64,000 nt of DNA, from the NCBI RefSeq assembly GCF_040939455.1, contig NC_134106.1, forward strand, positions 74,903,001 through 74,967,000, in the 5' to 3' direction. Position numbers and translations under genes: made by a program. A model generated the notes under the pieces. That model was given only the letters and a program-made list of their open reading frames with translations, had not been told where the DNA came from and made no database searches. Source of the stretch: Microcebus murinus (taxonomy: Eukaryota > Chordata > Mammalia > Primates > Cheirogaleidae). Positions 1 through 12,834 of this stretch are shown here, piece after piece. Positions within the stretch are counted from its first letter, which is position 1; every line of letters begins with the position of its first letter.

Positions 1-918
<918 letters not shown>

Positions 919-1655
919 AAAAAACTTAATATTTTTATATTCAATTCTGTCCAAATTGATCTGACAATAGTGAAATTCCAGTGAAATTTTGTTTTATTTG
1001 TAGAATAAACTTTATTTTTTATTTAAAAATTTATAGACCCCAAACAATTTTGAGTAAGAATATTTGTGAAGACTTATTCTGTGTTTAAAAAGATGGTGTG
1101 AGATTTGTATAAGAATAGACAAATAGATCAATGGAACAGAAAAGAGAGTCCTAGAAAACAAACTACACATATTCAATCACTTGACTTAGGATAAAAGTGG
1201 CACTATTGTGCAATAGGAATAGGATGGCTTGTTACTTCATAAACGCTGCAAGGTCAGTTGGATATTTATATCTTTAAAAAATGAATCTTGACCTAATGTC
1301 ACAGCACACACAAAAATCAGATAGATTGTAGATCTAAATGACAAAGGCAAAATAATAAAACTTCTAAAAGGTAACGTAAGAGAGTAACTTCCTGACTTTG
1401 GAGTAAAATTTTCTCAGATGTAATATAAAAAGTACTAAGTAGAAAGGAAAAACTTCATGAGTTGGACTTCATCAGAAATAAGAAATTCTATTTGTCAAAA
1501 GACACCATTGAGAGAGTGAAAAAGTAAGCTCTAGAGCAGGAGAAGACATTTGCAAATCATGAGCCTACTAAAGGACTTGTATCTAGAATATATAAAGAAT
1601 GTCCGCGAGTCATTAATAATCCAACAGAAAACATGGGCACAACACTTGAACAAGC
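919..1655 (+). mobile_element. L1 ORF2 C-terminal region, continuation
   Basis: Continues the L1 of 1-579. Recognisable ORF2 text includes 'atagatcaatggaacagaa', 'aaaaacttcatgagttgga' and 'agaagacatttgcaaatcat'. Multiple stops and small indels make it a fossil. Its right edge is fixed only approximately, where Tigger transposase sequence begins. Confidence 0.85.
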
Positions 1656-2606
1656 ACTTTATGAAAGAGGCTTTGCAATTTGCCAAGAAACACCAGCAGA
1701 GGAGTGAAAATTAAAGCCACAGGATTAGTTAGGCATGATGCCATTAAGAACAGTTATGATTCGCGGGAGGAGCTCAAAACATCAATGTTAACAGGAGTTT
1801 GGGAGGAGTTCATTCCAACCCTCGAGGATGACTTTGAGGAATCCTCATGGATGACTTTGAGGGGTTCAAGACTTCTGTGGAGGAAGTCACTGCAGATGTA
1901 GTGGAAATAGCAAGAGAACTAGAATGAGATGTGGAATCTGAAGATGTGTCTGAATTGCTGCAACCTCATGATCAAACTTGAATGGATGAGGAGTTCCTTC
2001 TTATAGATGAGCAAAGAAAGTGATTCTTGAAATGGTGATTTCTATTCCTGGTGAAGATGCTGTGAACATTGTTAAAATGACAACAAAGGATTTAGAATAT
2101 TGTTTAAACTTAGTTGATGAAGCAGCGGCAGGGTTTGAGAGGATTGACTCCAATTTTGAAAGAAGTTCTGCTGTGGGTAAAATGCTATCAAACAGCATCT
2201 CATGCTACAGAGAAACCTTTCACAAAAGGAAGAGTCAATGGATGCAGCAGACTTCATTGGTGTCTTATCTTAATACATTGTCACAGCCACCCCAGCCTTC
2301 CGCAACCACAATACTGATCAGTCAGCGGCCACCAAGGCAAGACCCTCCACCGGCAAAGAGATTTCAACTTGCTGAAAGCTCAGATGATTGTTAGCATTAT
2401 TTAGCAATAAACTATTTTTACTTAAGATATATACATTGTTTTTTAGACATAATACTATTGCACACTTAATAGACTACAGCATGGTATAAACATAACATTT
2501 ATATTCACTGGGAAACTCAAAAAAATGGTGTGCCTTACTTTATTGTAATATTCACTTTATTTCAGTGGTCTGGAACCAAACCTGCATTATCTCCAAGGTG
2601 CGCCTG
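1656..2606 (+). mobile_element. Tigger DNA transposon (pogo/Tc1-mariner superfamily), 3' part
   Basis: Contains the C-terminal half of a Tigger1-like transposase followed by its 3' untranslated region ('actgggaaactcaaaaaa', 'gtggtctggaaccaaacc'). It ends in a terminal inverted repeat at 2591-2606 whose complement starts CAGGCGCACCTTGG, close to the CAGGCATACCTCG terminus of Tigger1. A TA dinucleotide follows at 2607-2608, as expected for TA-targeting elements. No 5' terminal repeat is visible, so the element is 5'-truncated or rearranged. It sits between two L1 parts and probably inserted into that L1. Confidence 0.9.
1680..2394 (+). pseudogene. Tigger transposase remnant (C-terminal part)
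   Basis: The conceptual protein shows the Tigger C-terminal tail: 'TPTLEDDFE'-like, then '[19 protein letters not shown]', '[20 protein letters not shown]', '[14 protein letters not shown]' and a proline-rich end '[16 protein letters not shown]' with a stop at 2392-2394. The DDE catalytic core lies upstream and is absent. The reading frame is broken. A 23-bp-offset direct duplication ('ggatgactttgagg' at 1826 and 1849) shifts the frame. In the restored direction there are stops near 1926, 1980 and 2020. The last 124 codons (2020-2394) happen to be open. This is a fossil, not a domesticated gene, because it lacks the catalytic and DNA-binding domains. Confidence 0.88.
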
Positions 2607-2608
2607 TA

Positions 2609-2815
2609 ATTAAAAATAATTTATTGTATATGTTCAAAGAGCCAGAAGAGAGGATATTTCCCAACACAAAGAAATGATACATGTTTGAGGTGACATGTCC
2701 TAATTACCCTGAGCTACTCATTACAGATTGTATACATGGATTGAAATATCACTCTGTATCCCATAAATATGTACAATTATTATTTGCCCACTAAAAATAA
2801 AATAGAAAATAAAAG
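2609..2815 (+). mobile_element. L1 3' UTR and tail
   Basis: Typical L1M-type 3' end: 'cattacagattgtatacatg', then 'cataaatatgtacaattatt' and an A-rich 'ctaaaaataaaatagaaaat' tail. It is probably the end of the same L1 that begins at 1, separated from it by the Tigger insertion. Confidence 0.85.
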
Positions 2816-3030
2816 ACGAAGCCCTCTGGGAGGAGAAGACTAATTAGCCGTATTGATTCCTGTGAGCTGCATGTGAGCAAGTGTTAATGCAGGTAGGGGA
2901 GAAGGCTTAAAAGGAAGTCTCCATGGCAGCACAGTTTACAGAAACCACCAGGTTTTCTGGACTACTCCAACTTCAAATGTGCTGTGCTCAGGTGGTTCCT
3001 TAGATTTTACACAATGATTTGTCTCTGCCA

Positions 3031-3112
3031 CCCCTTGTGACCCTCTGAGCAATCCTGTGACACAGGGATCATGCCCATTTTGCAGATGAGGAAACCGAGT
3101 GCCCACCTGCCG
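3031..3112 (-). repeat. MIR SINE fragment
   Basis: Contains 'cccattttgcagatgaggaa', the reverse complement of the MIR core 'ttcctcatctgtaaaatggg'. It is short and diverged, as expected for a repeat older than placental radiation. Confidence 0.7.
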
Positions 3113-4089
3113 CCCATGGTTCCAGAGGGCAGGACAGCCAACGTTGAGAATGGGGTCTCTGGGTCCGAGTGCTTCCCATCTCACCCCTGCTTTGTGTATG
3201 GAGGCAGGGGAGTGGCCCGAATGGGGTGTGGAGGGGGCCTACAGATGAAGACCTGTAATGGCCGTGGGAAGGGTCTGCCCACCGCAAGAGCTGGGAAGGC
3301 TGAGTGGCATTCAGGCTGCCAATGTTAGCTTTGGTTGACCACTGAGACCTGGAGTTAACAAGGGGCTAACGAAGGGCTCCTGCCTCGAAGCCTTTGTCTC
3401 TACCTTTCCCTCTTCCTGGAGTGCACAGCCAGAGGTCACAGAGAGCCTGGAGCTTATGATCCATAGGTCTCCACCAGGCTCTCCCCAAAGGTCACAGTTG
3501 CTCCTAAATCCCACAGTCACTCTCTGCCCTTCACTCTGCCCAGCTTTCACCAGAGTGGTTTCTTGTCTGTAGTCTGCCTGCATCTCTGGGATGCCAACTC
3601 CTCTCTCTGTCTCAGTGTCACAGTGTCCCAGCACCCCTGAACTTGCCTGCCGCGGGGGCGGGTGTTCAGTAGACAACTGATGAATGAAGGAAGGAGTGGG
3701 TGAGCAGACGAACGAATGAGCTGGGAAGTTCCTCTGGCCACACTCCACGCTGACATGAGGGAGGTGTTGTAGGGGCACAGTCATGGGTTCCAGCCACTTA
3801 ATCCTGATAAAGAGGAGTGGGTGGTTTCCTTCGCAAGAGGTCTCCAGGGCCTTACTGGGACGGCTCCAGCGGAACCAGTGAGGAGCTTAAGAGGCAAAGA
3901 TTTGGTGAATGGACTTATTTGTGTGGATGAGAAGCAGTTCTAGGCCTGATGCTAATGCTGCATTTTCATGAAAGTGACTTTTTAGGCTTGTCATTGGCTT
4001 TCACCTGCTGCATTTCTGCTTTTTCTTCTAGAGTTTAGTGTGATTCATTTTTAAGATGCTAAAGGGAGGAAAACCAGTTTATAGACTCT
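3113..4089. other. Mostly unique sequence with an L2 3' end at about 3510-3705
   Basis: The L2 signature is the plus-strand series 'cccagcacccctgaacttgc' then 'ttcagtagacaactgatgaa', matching the L2 3' end (usually 'gtaggtgctcaataaatgtt'). The rest shows no recognised repeat or exon. Bases 3900-4080 are AT-richer and repeat-free, with 'ttttcatgaaa', which could be conserved non-coding DNA. That is only a guess. Confidence 0.45.
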
Positions 4090-4240
4090 CATGAGAATGC
4101 TAGAAATGATGACAATAGCAAATGTCTCTGGAGCACTTACGAACGTGCTGAGCGCCATCCCAAGAACTTGACGTGTGTCATGTCATTGAGTCCTTACAAC
4201 AAACGGCCCCTTGTATAGAGGAGAAAACCCAGGCCTGAGC
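4090..4240 (-). repeat. MIR SINE
   Basis: Shows the order seen in reverse MIR copies: 'gagcacttacgaacgtgctg', then 'tgtcattgagtccttacaac', then a decayed 'gaggagaaaacccaggc' corresponding to 'gatgaggaaactgaggc'. Confidence 0.7.
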
Positions 4241-5189
4241 CCCTGGCCATTCCTCCCTCACGGACTCTTTTCCTTTCCAGCTGTGGGGGGCTAGCTGGGA
4301 GCAGGCAGGCCGACTGTCTGAGGACGCCCCTAGGCATCCCTTGGCGATGTGCCAAGCCACATCACTGTGCTCTTTTCTGCAAAATGTGGGTAATGGAGCC
4401 CCTGCCCCTGGAAAATCTGCATGGTCCCTGGTGTCTGGGGCATTATTCCAGCCTACTTTTGTCTAGTTCTGGTTTCGTTTCAGCACATCAAAAGCAAAAT
4501 AGGCCTGGGGTTCTAGCTCCTGTCTCCCCGCTGTGCCGCATTGACTCCCCCAGCAGGGCTGGTGCTGACTGGTTTGTCAGATGAGCTACGACTGCCAGAG
4601 AGTTCTCATAAGATGTCCTGGGATCATGCACCAAAGGCTCGGTGCTGGGCAGGGTGGACACTCAGTAAACCGCAGCTGCCCTGAAATGTCTTTCTGTTGC
4701 TGATTGGTTTTCCCATCTTGCTTTTGCCCCTCTGTGGGCACCATACTCCAAACTTGCTGCACTACCACCCGAAGGAGCAAGTTCTTTCTAGGAGCAAAGA
4801 TACAAGGAGAGAGGAAGCCCGAGTCCTTGGTGCTGCCACAGGCCAAACTCCGGCGTCACTCCTCGAGGGGAATGCTATCGCCAACAGCCTGAAGGCGGCA
4901 GGCCTCCCGGGAACCCACAGGCAGCATGAGGACAGTCCAGAGTCATTTCAACCATGGGCGGACAGAGCCCCGCAGGAAAATGCATGCTCAAGACCTGGCT
5001 TCTGCTTTTGCCTAGTCCTGAGATTTATGCCATCAAGATGCCCATCAGGGACATTCTCCCTCTGGAAGCTGATGGGGGAGAAAATAGCCAACTAGTTCTA
5101 ACCTCACTCTCATAGAAGACTTATTTCTCCCCACCTGAGAACAGGGACCAGGAGATCTACAGTTTCATCTTCCTTCTGCTGTTCACTCC
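4241..5189. other. Unique sequence, no recognised feature
   Basis: Moderately GC-rich. Open frames of up to 132 codons occur on the plus strand (4697-5095), but none resembles a known protein or has supported splice junctions. I see no repeat I can name. Confidence 0.4.
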
Positions 5190-5262
5190 TTCTGCTGCAT
5201 GTGACCTCAGGCTAGATGCTTAACCTTCTGAGACTCGGTTTCCCTTCCCATAGCAGGAGGGT
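5190..5262 (+). repeat. MIR SINE fragment
   Basis: 'gcatgtgacctcaggctaga' followed by 'gcttaaccttctgagactcg' and 'gtttcccttcccatagcagg' follows the MIR core order (tgaccttgggcaagt ... cctcagtttcc). Confidence 0.7.
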
Positions 5263-5264
5263 GA

Positions 5265-5388
5265 TGGAATGGGCTCTATTGTAGAGTCATCAGCTGTGCA
5301 TCACCTGGGGCGAATTTTGGCAAGCAGACTCCACTCCAGGCCAGTTACCCCAGAATCTGTGGAAGTGGGGCCCAAGCAAGTCCTGTGC
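5265..5388. repeat. MER5-like hAT-Charlie MITE
   Basis: Contains 'gtgcatcacctggggcgaat', 'gactccactccaggccagtt' and 'agaatctgtggaagtggggc'. These correspond to the central parts of MER5 (cacctgggg ... gggccccaccccaga ... cagaatctctgggg). The terminal inverted repeats are not clear. Confidence 0.55.
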
Positions 5389-6289
5389 ACTGGCAGGGTT
5401 GGGGACCCTGGATGGCATCTGCCTCCAACCCCACCCGTGAAAGCTGAAATGCTCTCTCTGCCACCACAACCACCCCTTCCTGTCTTTGTTGTGTTTGTTG
5501 CCAATACTTCTCCTGGCTCAAGAATAAATATGTTTAAGCTACAGGACCCTGAAATGGGAAACTGTCTACTCACTTTCTCTTCCTGTTTCCACATGCATCT
5601 GGACACAGGCTATGTCAAGGAGGGCCCTCCCAAGGGGGCCGAGGGCCTCCAGGACTGTGTGGACAGGACTCAAGGACATCTAAAGACCTCACAAGGGATG
5701 GTGCCAACACAATTCTGTGTTTAAGAGTTTTCAGAACAGAGAATTCCTGCCAGTCAATTATCCTTCTCTGATGCTGATTTTGTTTGTTCGTTTTCTGGTT
5801 AGAGATGACTGTTTGCATGTAGGAATGAAATACAGTCCCTCTGTTCTTCCTCTGCTGGCTGGGAAGCAGGACATCGGCTAGCTCCAGGGGCACCTTGCAT
5901 CAATGGGAACAGAAAGCATCAACTTGCTTATTTCTCTACTTTTTCTCTTGCCTGATTGCTTTCTTCCTTCTTTCATTTTCTAATTTTTTGGCCCTTTGTC
6001 TTTTTCTCCATCCTCTTCTTCGTTCTTCACATGATAATGTTTATTTAATTTTGGATGTTCTTTTCTGGCCAAGAGTTGGCTGGGTCCGGACCAAATGGAA
6101 ATAAACATGATTAAATCTGTTCTGTGCTGAAAGGGACTAAAACAAAGATCAATGCCAGATATTGTCTTGATGATGAAATGTCAGGGCAGAGGGCACCTGG
6201 AGGGAACTGCCGAGGATCACGGGAACGTGCCATTCATTCACGGGCACAGGCAGCCCAGCACTGGGCAGAGATGTGATAGTCCAACATTC
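5389..6289. other. Unique sequence, no recognised feature
   Basis: Open frames up to 151 codons at 5269-5724 overlap the MER5-like repeat and match nothing I know. A T-rich stretch lies at 5925-6060. No repeat identified. Confidence 0.4.
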
Positions 6290-6294
6290 TTCAG

Positions 6295-6480
6295 CACAGT
6301 TTCCTACAATGTGTTTCCTGGAATAATAGCATCAGCATCATTGAGAACATGTTAGACATGCAAATTCTCAGGTGCTATTCCAGACCTATCAAATCAGAAA
6401 CTCTAGGGGTGGAACCCAGAAATCTGTTTTAACAAGCCCCAGAAGATTCTGGTTCACTTGAATTCTGAGAACCACTGTTT
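6295..6480. repeat. MER5A hAT-Charlie MITE
   Basis: Clear MER5A text: 'acatgcaaattctcaggtgc', 'tcaaatcagaaactctaggg', 'gtggaacccagaaatctgtt', 'ttaacaagccccagaagatt', ending in the terminus 'ttctgagaaccactg'. Non-autonomous and ancient. Confidence 0.9.
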
Positions 6481-7464
6481 CTAGTGCATAGATGTGTTGC
6501 TCACTGTCATTAAGTGAAAGACTGTTTGATGGTTCGGAGTTGAACGTGGGGGCCCCCAGATGTGTGTGGACAGATGACTAGGAGGGTAAGGGGAGAAACA
6601 ACGAGAAGAGGGAGAAAGGAATTCAGGCAGGGTAACCTGGGGTACCATTGGTTAATGGGCAGTCTGGTGCAAAAGAGGCTGACTTCGAGGTGTTAGGAAA
6701 CTGGGGGAGTTCAATTCAAAGAAGAATTCTTGTTCACAGGCACAATTCTTACACTCTTCAAATAAAATAACCCCCTGCTAAGTTCTCCAGCAAATGCTAA
6801 TAGAAGTAACCACTGGTTTATAAATTATTGAGAAAATTATTTCTTCAAAAAAATTACAGAACTTTCAAATAGATAAAAAAAACTTTAGAAAGAAATATAA
6901 CAAATGCATTTAAGAGTGACAACATCTAACACTAGATAAGCAATATTTTGCTATGCCAGCTGCAGGTCCTTTTTAGAATGCAGCTGGGTCCCAGGACCCC
7001 TCATCTTCTCCCACCCCATCCCCAGGTCTCTAACCCCATTTAATTCTCTTTAGGTTGGGATGGAACTTTCTGTCCAGGTGTCCAGACTTATGCATTTATC
7101 TAAAAGCAACAGAGAGTATGCTTGCTGGGGTTTAGAGGCTAACATAAATGGAGCTGTCCTGAAGTTTGCTTTCTTTCCTCTGTATTGTTCAGCTCCATCC
7201 TTGTTGCTACCTGTGCACAGGGCTGGTTCTCACTGCTGGGCAGTACTCTATCATGCAGACCCTTTCTTATCGTGCCAGGCATTTAAGTGAAGATCCTGTT
7301 CAGGGTCTCCACATGCTCAGGAGAGACAGCAAATGCTCAAAGCGGAAAATTGCTACAAGTGTATATTAAAGGATGGGGTTTTATTTTCTCTCCCATTGAA
7401 ATGAGAAGGTCTCCAGCCTCAGCTGGGACCACATTATTGGTTTTATAAGAATATATTTTTTTGT
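6481..7464. other. Unique sequence with an AT-rich block
   Basis: Bases 6770-6950 are AT-rich, repeat-free and contain homeodomain-like 'aaattattgag' text, which might be conserved non-coding DNA. The remainder shows nothing recognisable. Confidence 0.35.
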
Positions 7465-7640
7465 CCTTTAATCCATTCTTTTCTTCCTTCATTCATTCAT
7501 TTAACCAGCAATTGCTGAGCAGCTTCCCTAGGTCAGGCACTGTGCTGGGTGCTGGAAGCCAGTGGGAGCAAGTCCTATGGGTCCCACCTTTGTGGAGATT
7601 GCACAGTAGGGCTACCCAGATGTTCTTGCTGCGTGGGCAC
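7465..7640 (-). repeat. L2 LINE 3' end
   Basis: 'ttcattcattcatttaacca' followed by 'ggtcaggcactgtgctgggt' is the reverse complement of the L2 3' end (cccagcacagtgcctggcac ... ttgaatgaa). Confidence 0.75.
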
Positions 7641-7894
7641 TCGGAGACAGGGGCCTCCTGGAAATTCTGGCCTAGGCAACTCTAACCCAGAAAAACGGAT
7701 GCATCTATCACATCCCAACCATGTTTTTATAGTTTACCTGGAACCTCAGCTGCCCCACCGAATAGCCCCCAGAAGTGTCCCAAGTGTTAGAACTGACCAG
7801 CTCACTGGATCTGGAGGCCGTGCAATCCACCTGGTGCAGAGCTCTGCCTGCTGGCTGCTCCAAAGTGAATACTGATTCTACCAGTTAGATGTTC

Positions 7895-8115
7895 ACATTC
7901 AGTAAACCCAGGTTTTTTTCATGCATCAAATGTTTTTTGAGAGTCTGCCATCTGCCAGGCTCAGTGAAAGGCACTTGGGACATATCATTGACTCAGGGCA
8001 ACTTGGTCCCTGCCCAAGGAAGCCCCACAGCTGAGCGCCCCAATAGAGTGATGGCAGGGGATGGGGGACAGGAGCTGTGGGGCCCTGAAGAGACCCTAAC
8101 CCAGTCTTGAAGGGA
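7895..8115 (-). repeat. L2-like repeat fragment
   Basis: 'tctgccatctgccaggctca' and 'aacttggtccctgcccaagg', then 'tcttgaagggacaggagagg', follow the order seen in reverse L2 3' copies. Diverged. Confidence 0.55.
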
Positions 8116-11100
8116 CAGGAGAGGCCTCCCAGGCTGAGATGAGAAAGATGAAAGACTGAGGTGGAGGTAAATGAGTCTCCATTTGTGCAAAAGGCTGGAG
8201 TGAGGGAGACCTCAGCCTCTGCAAAGATCTAAAGAACTTCAGGGCAGGGGCCAAGGGAGCAAGGGTGGCAGGGCAGAAGCTGTTCCCAAAGAGGCCAGCC
8301 TCATTCCAAACTCTGTTCTCAATTTGGGATAGAAGTGTCCCTGGAAAGCCAGATAAACAAAGGCAGGAGAATGAACCGATTCTCAGCCCATCCTCTATGC
8401 TTCAAGTTCTCTCTTGGGTCGGGTGATGCCACGTGGGCACCCAGGCTTGGCCTGATTCCCTTTCCCACTTTGCTAACCTCTCTCACCACCAGGCAGAGAG
8501 AGCCACTGCTAGCAAGTGTGTGCACAAACCTCAACAGCCGTGTTTATGAGGCTGTTCCAGACGCTGGCCCACTTGGTGACCAGACACTGATCCTGTCCTT
8601 CCGGGTAGCGGGCAGTGGGCTGGTTGGCAGGTGCGTGGCAGAGGCTCAGGGCTGCAGACAATGGAGGCTTTAATCCCATGAGAGGGGTTGGTGCCAAGTC
8701 TGGAATCCAGTGATGACTCTTTATCCAAGTCATACTCTTACCCAACAAATGGCACAAGGTCTGGAGGCCTCCGGTGCTTGGTATCTGTCTGTTCTTGTAT
8801 TTGAGTAAGGTAGCCAAGGTCACAGGCTCAGGTGACAAACTTTGTACTTCATTTAAAGCACTTTTCTGACTTTGTTAGGGGCTCCAACTCCAGCACCATA
8901 ATTCAACTTTCTTGAAAATGGTTTTTATGTCCTTATTTTCCTTGGGGTATGCACATAAATAAGAAAAGATGGAATAACTTTAACATCCAGACACAAGTTA
9001 TCATTTAAGATGAAGCTTCGACTGTAACTACAAAGTCCGGCTGAATATCTAAAGCTTACAGAAAACAACTGTTCTCCTCTTCGGTCTGTGATGGGACTTT
9101 GCAAAAGGCTGAGCAGCCACTCTCGTAGAAATAGTTCCTTGCTGACTGCAAGTTTCTGTCTTGTTTATTGGGGACCATTGAGGAGCCTGTGGAGATGGAA
9201 GGAAGTTGCAGAGATGCCTCCAAAGCCTTGGTCCCAGGGCCTGGTGAGGGGCACCTGTCAGCATCCACTGCCAACCCCATCTCCACCCACTGGGAGGAAA
9301 ACTGGTCCAGGGATGGAACAAGAACTTTCTCTGGGTGGGTGTGCTCACAGGCGCCGATTTGATGGTTCTGACTGCCTTCACTGCCAAGATCCCCTTCCTC
9401 CACCTGTGAGGCCAAAATTCCATCTTCCTCCACGCTGTCCTCATGCTGCCCCAGAGTGGGTAAGAGAAAAGAGCTGGTGGAAAAGCAGAGTGGGAGTGTG
9501 GTCTTCTGGCAGGGGCCTCCACAGGCTTCTAGGCCTGGTCCTCCAGACAAAGTGATCTATCTCCCTCTCTCTTTGAAAAGGTCCCATTCATTGGTCAGGG
9601 GGCCCAGGATTGTTCTGGATGGCGTGGTAGTACAAAGAGCGGGAGCAGGGAATGCAGGTCCCAAGCCCAGTGGAGGGGGCTCTGCAGCAGGTGTGAATGC
9701 TGGGAGAGATGGGAGGAAGGACAGGGTGGTGCGTCAGGGCCACGTGGTGGGCCCCGGCAACCCGTCCCCACACAGGCACCAGCACTCAGCTCTCAGTGAG
9801 CACCACAGACACACGCTGGAGAATAAAGGAGACAGACGGGAGTGGGAGGAGAACAGGAAAGGGGCCGATGGATTAAATGCACAGCTCTGAGCCTCCTGGT
9901 TAGGAAAGAAAAAGGGAAAGAGAGTGGAGCGCAGCTCCTATTGTCTAATAAAAGAAAACATACCAATTCTTCCTGGAACTTATTTCCTGACAATAAATTT
10001 TTGGAAGAATTTATGAGACAGGACACCCCAGGGGAAGATCCTAGTGTTAGGAAGGAGGCCACCTAAGCTGGAGGGCCCCAGAAATTCCAGCGGTCAGAGG
10101 GCAGGAGGGCCGGGCAGCTGGGCCGGGCCGGCAGCGAGCTGTGCTGTGGGCAGAGGGCGCTGCTCGGATGAGGAAGGGAGCGGGCAGTGCCCCCAGGGAT
10201 CACAAGTGGAGACCAGGGACTGTGACAAAGGACTCCGAGGCCTCCCCTCCCTGTCTGTGAGGGAGCCTGTCTTCAGGGACAGCCAGGAAGAGGGAGGCAG
10301 GGAGGTCAGAGCTCACACTGCAGGAGGGAAGGTTAACGGTCAGCATGGGGGCAGGAGAGCAGCCCTGCCCCGGGAGGGAGCAGGGTGAGGTGGGAGGACC
10401 GCAGCTGGGAAAGTAGTGTATGAAAGGGGGAAAGAAGGAGGGGACAGAGGGAGAGGAGGAGGGAGAGGGAGGAAGGGAAGGAGGGAAGGGAAAAGGAGGA
10501 AGAAAGAATACAAAGCGGGAGGATGGGAATAGGACAGAGACAAATGGGACACAGGCACACCCAAGAGGCAAGGCCATGGCCGCGAGGAGCTCTGCTTTTC
10601 TCCTGCTGCCTGGCTTAAAGCCATCGCAGAGGGTCTTATAAAAACCCGACAGCCCAGAGGGGGATGTGGAAGGTTGTCCAAGAGGACAGCTCCTTAGGGT
10701 GCTGGCTTCTGTGGTGGCGCTGGTGGTCTAGGGGTGTTTACAGTTACGATGACAGTTTGGTGGGATGAGGGAAGGTGGGAAAGGGATGGGGGCATCTCCA
10801 TACAAGGGGCAGTGTGGGGTTCTGCTGGGGAGAGACCTGGGCAGAGGCAAGACTGCCGGGAGCTACAGGTGATTCGGGTCCATGTGCCTTCCCCCGTCCC
10901 CACACAAACCCGCACTCAGCCAGGAGCAGAATCATGAAAGCTTGCGGGGAGGAGGAAGAGAAACAGCAGCAGACCAGAGGGCCCTACAGGGGACTGGAGA
11001 TGGCAGTGTGAGGACCACACTGCAGGTGAATCAGGGACAAGAGGTCATGCCTCAGGGCTGGTGCCTCCCGGGCTGCTGGAGGCCCCACACGGAGGCTCCC

Positions 11101-12829
11101 ACCTGGCTGGGTGGTCTGCTGCTTCTCTGTCCCCAACTTCTCTCCACCTTCCTTGCTGTGCTAGGAGGCAGTGGCTCAGGGCTCTCTGGGTTAGATGGGT
11201 GTGGAGGGGGCTCAGCACCCACGGCCTTAGGCGAGCCCATATTCCACCCCAAGCCACAGCTCCAGAACGAGGAGCCACCCCTCCACTGGGGAGAATGCGG
11301 GAGAGCCAGGTTGGCTTACTCCCCAAAGCCCTCACTCAAACCTCAATTCTTTACTCCCATTGGGACTGGACAACCCATTTCCCAGGAACTAGAAGGACTC
11401 TGTGTGGCTGAGGAGATCCAAGAGGAGCCACCAGCCCATCCCCAAAACAAAACTGCATCTTATAAAATGTCTTCTTTAACTCTTTAGAAATTTCAGGAAG
11501 ATGATCTATCCAACAAGCAAATAGGACATGCCAATGCTGTTGCAGACATTTAAAAGAATAGATGCCTTGATCACATCGTGGGTGAACTGTGACCCTTCCC
11601 CAGGCCTTCCCCGTTCTACCGTGCCCCCTACACTTCCGTATTGAACTTACACCAAACTGTGAATTTGGACATTGACTTAAATGTTTAAACCTATGAACCG
11701 CTCTTTGTTACTTCAGAATGAGTAAGAAATTCATAGTTCTATATTTTGATTTTTAAACTTTTATAGGAAATTGCAAGTTTGATTGGAAAAAAGTTACCTG
11801 GTTCTACTCAAAATAACATTGTTTAGGAAATTCCAAATTTTCGCCAGGCGCAATGCCCCAGGTTTTGGTGTTGCTGTTGGTGTCTACCGCTGAGCACTGT
11901 CCTTAAAGCAACCATGATTTGGCTTATTCAAAATAAAACTTCTCTTCAAGGATTCAAAACTCATCCTCTTGGCATGTGCCTGTGACCTCCACATTTCTCT
12001 GTAACATCTGCTCAGAGCGATGTCCCAATGCCACTGACTCATGGGAACCACAGACTGTGAGTGACCAGAGTTCACACAAGGGTGGGGGAGGGCAGGGGGC
12101 GGCATACGTCACCTGCAGTGTGACTCAGCCAGACAGCAGATGCCATCATGGGAGAGCATTCAAAAACAAAGGGAGGCTCACTGCATCTGGCCATCTGGCC
12201 ACGAGAAAACATGGCGGCAGGGCTATTTGATGATTTGGGTGGTATACTGCTGGTCAGGTGTCTCCAAGCAAGTTGGTCAGAATGGAAACAGTTGTTGCTT
12301 TGGGCAGGCAGGGTCGCGGCTGGTCTGGAGATGGTGGAGGCAGCTGCATACTCTTGAGCCGTCAGCCAGCACCCATCCCTGTCTGGGGGTTTCCTCTGCC
12401 CACAGAAGAACGTTTTCTCCAAGCAGGAGAGTGTTGAGTGGCACTGTGCTTGGGCCTGATCCCACCCACTGAAGTTCCTTCTGCCACAAGCACCATGCAC
12501 GGTTACTTGGGACTGTGCAATAAGGGAGGTCTCAGCCAGAAACTAAACAAATGTTAATGCCCTTTTCTCAGGCCTTCCTATCACCCTGCTCTGCTAAGAT
12601 TCCTTCTACCTGATTTGGAAACAGCAAGAGAGGAGTATGACAGGAAGCCATTCATCCCAGGCCCATCGTAAAGCAGAACTGAGAGCACAGAACCTGAGCT
12701 GACTTGGAAGGGGCGTGTGATCTGAGTTCCTGGGAACTCTCCATCATCGTGACCACAGTTAGGGGAGGAAGGACACTTGGCACAGCTTATCTTTTGATGC
12801 ACACGCAGGAGTTTAAAGATGATAAACTG
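8116..12829. other. Long unique GC-rich stretch, no gene found
   Basis: Open frames of 110-200 codons occur on both strands (for example 9049-9522 minus, 10882-11487 plus). They overlap each other, match no protein family I recognise and have the bias expected of GC-rich non-coding DNA. The only distinct internal feature is the purine tract at 10422-10508. Bases 11480-11870 are AT-richer and repeat-free. Confidence 0.5.
10422..10508 (+). repeat. Polypurine tract (GA-rich low complexity)
   Basis: Purine-rich from 10422, with 63 consecutive purines at 10446-10508 made of mixed GGA, GAA and GGGA units. A tract this long can form triplex (H-DNA). It also creates artificial proline/serine/leucine-rich open frames on the minus strand. 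Confidence 0.9.
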
Positions 12830-12834
12830 GCCGG

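Noticed and set aside
2020..2394. 124-codon open frame as a possible domesticated gene
   Set aside because: It is only the C-terminal tail of a Tigger transposase without catalytic or DNA-binding domains, and upstream frames are broken.
10200..10681. Serine/proline/leucine-rich open frames on the minus strand
   Set aside because: They are produced by the purine tract at 10422-10508 read on the complementary strand.
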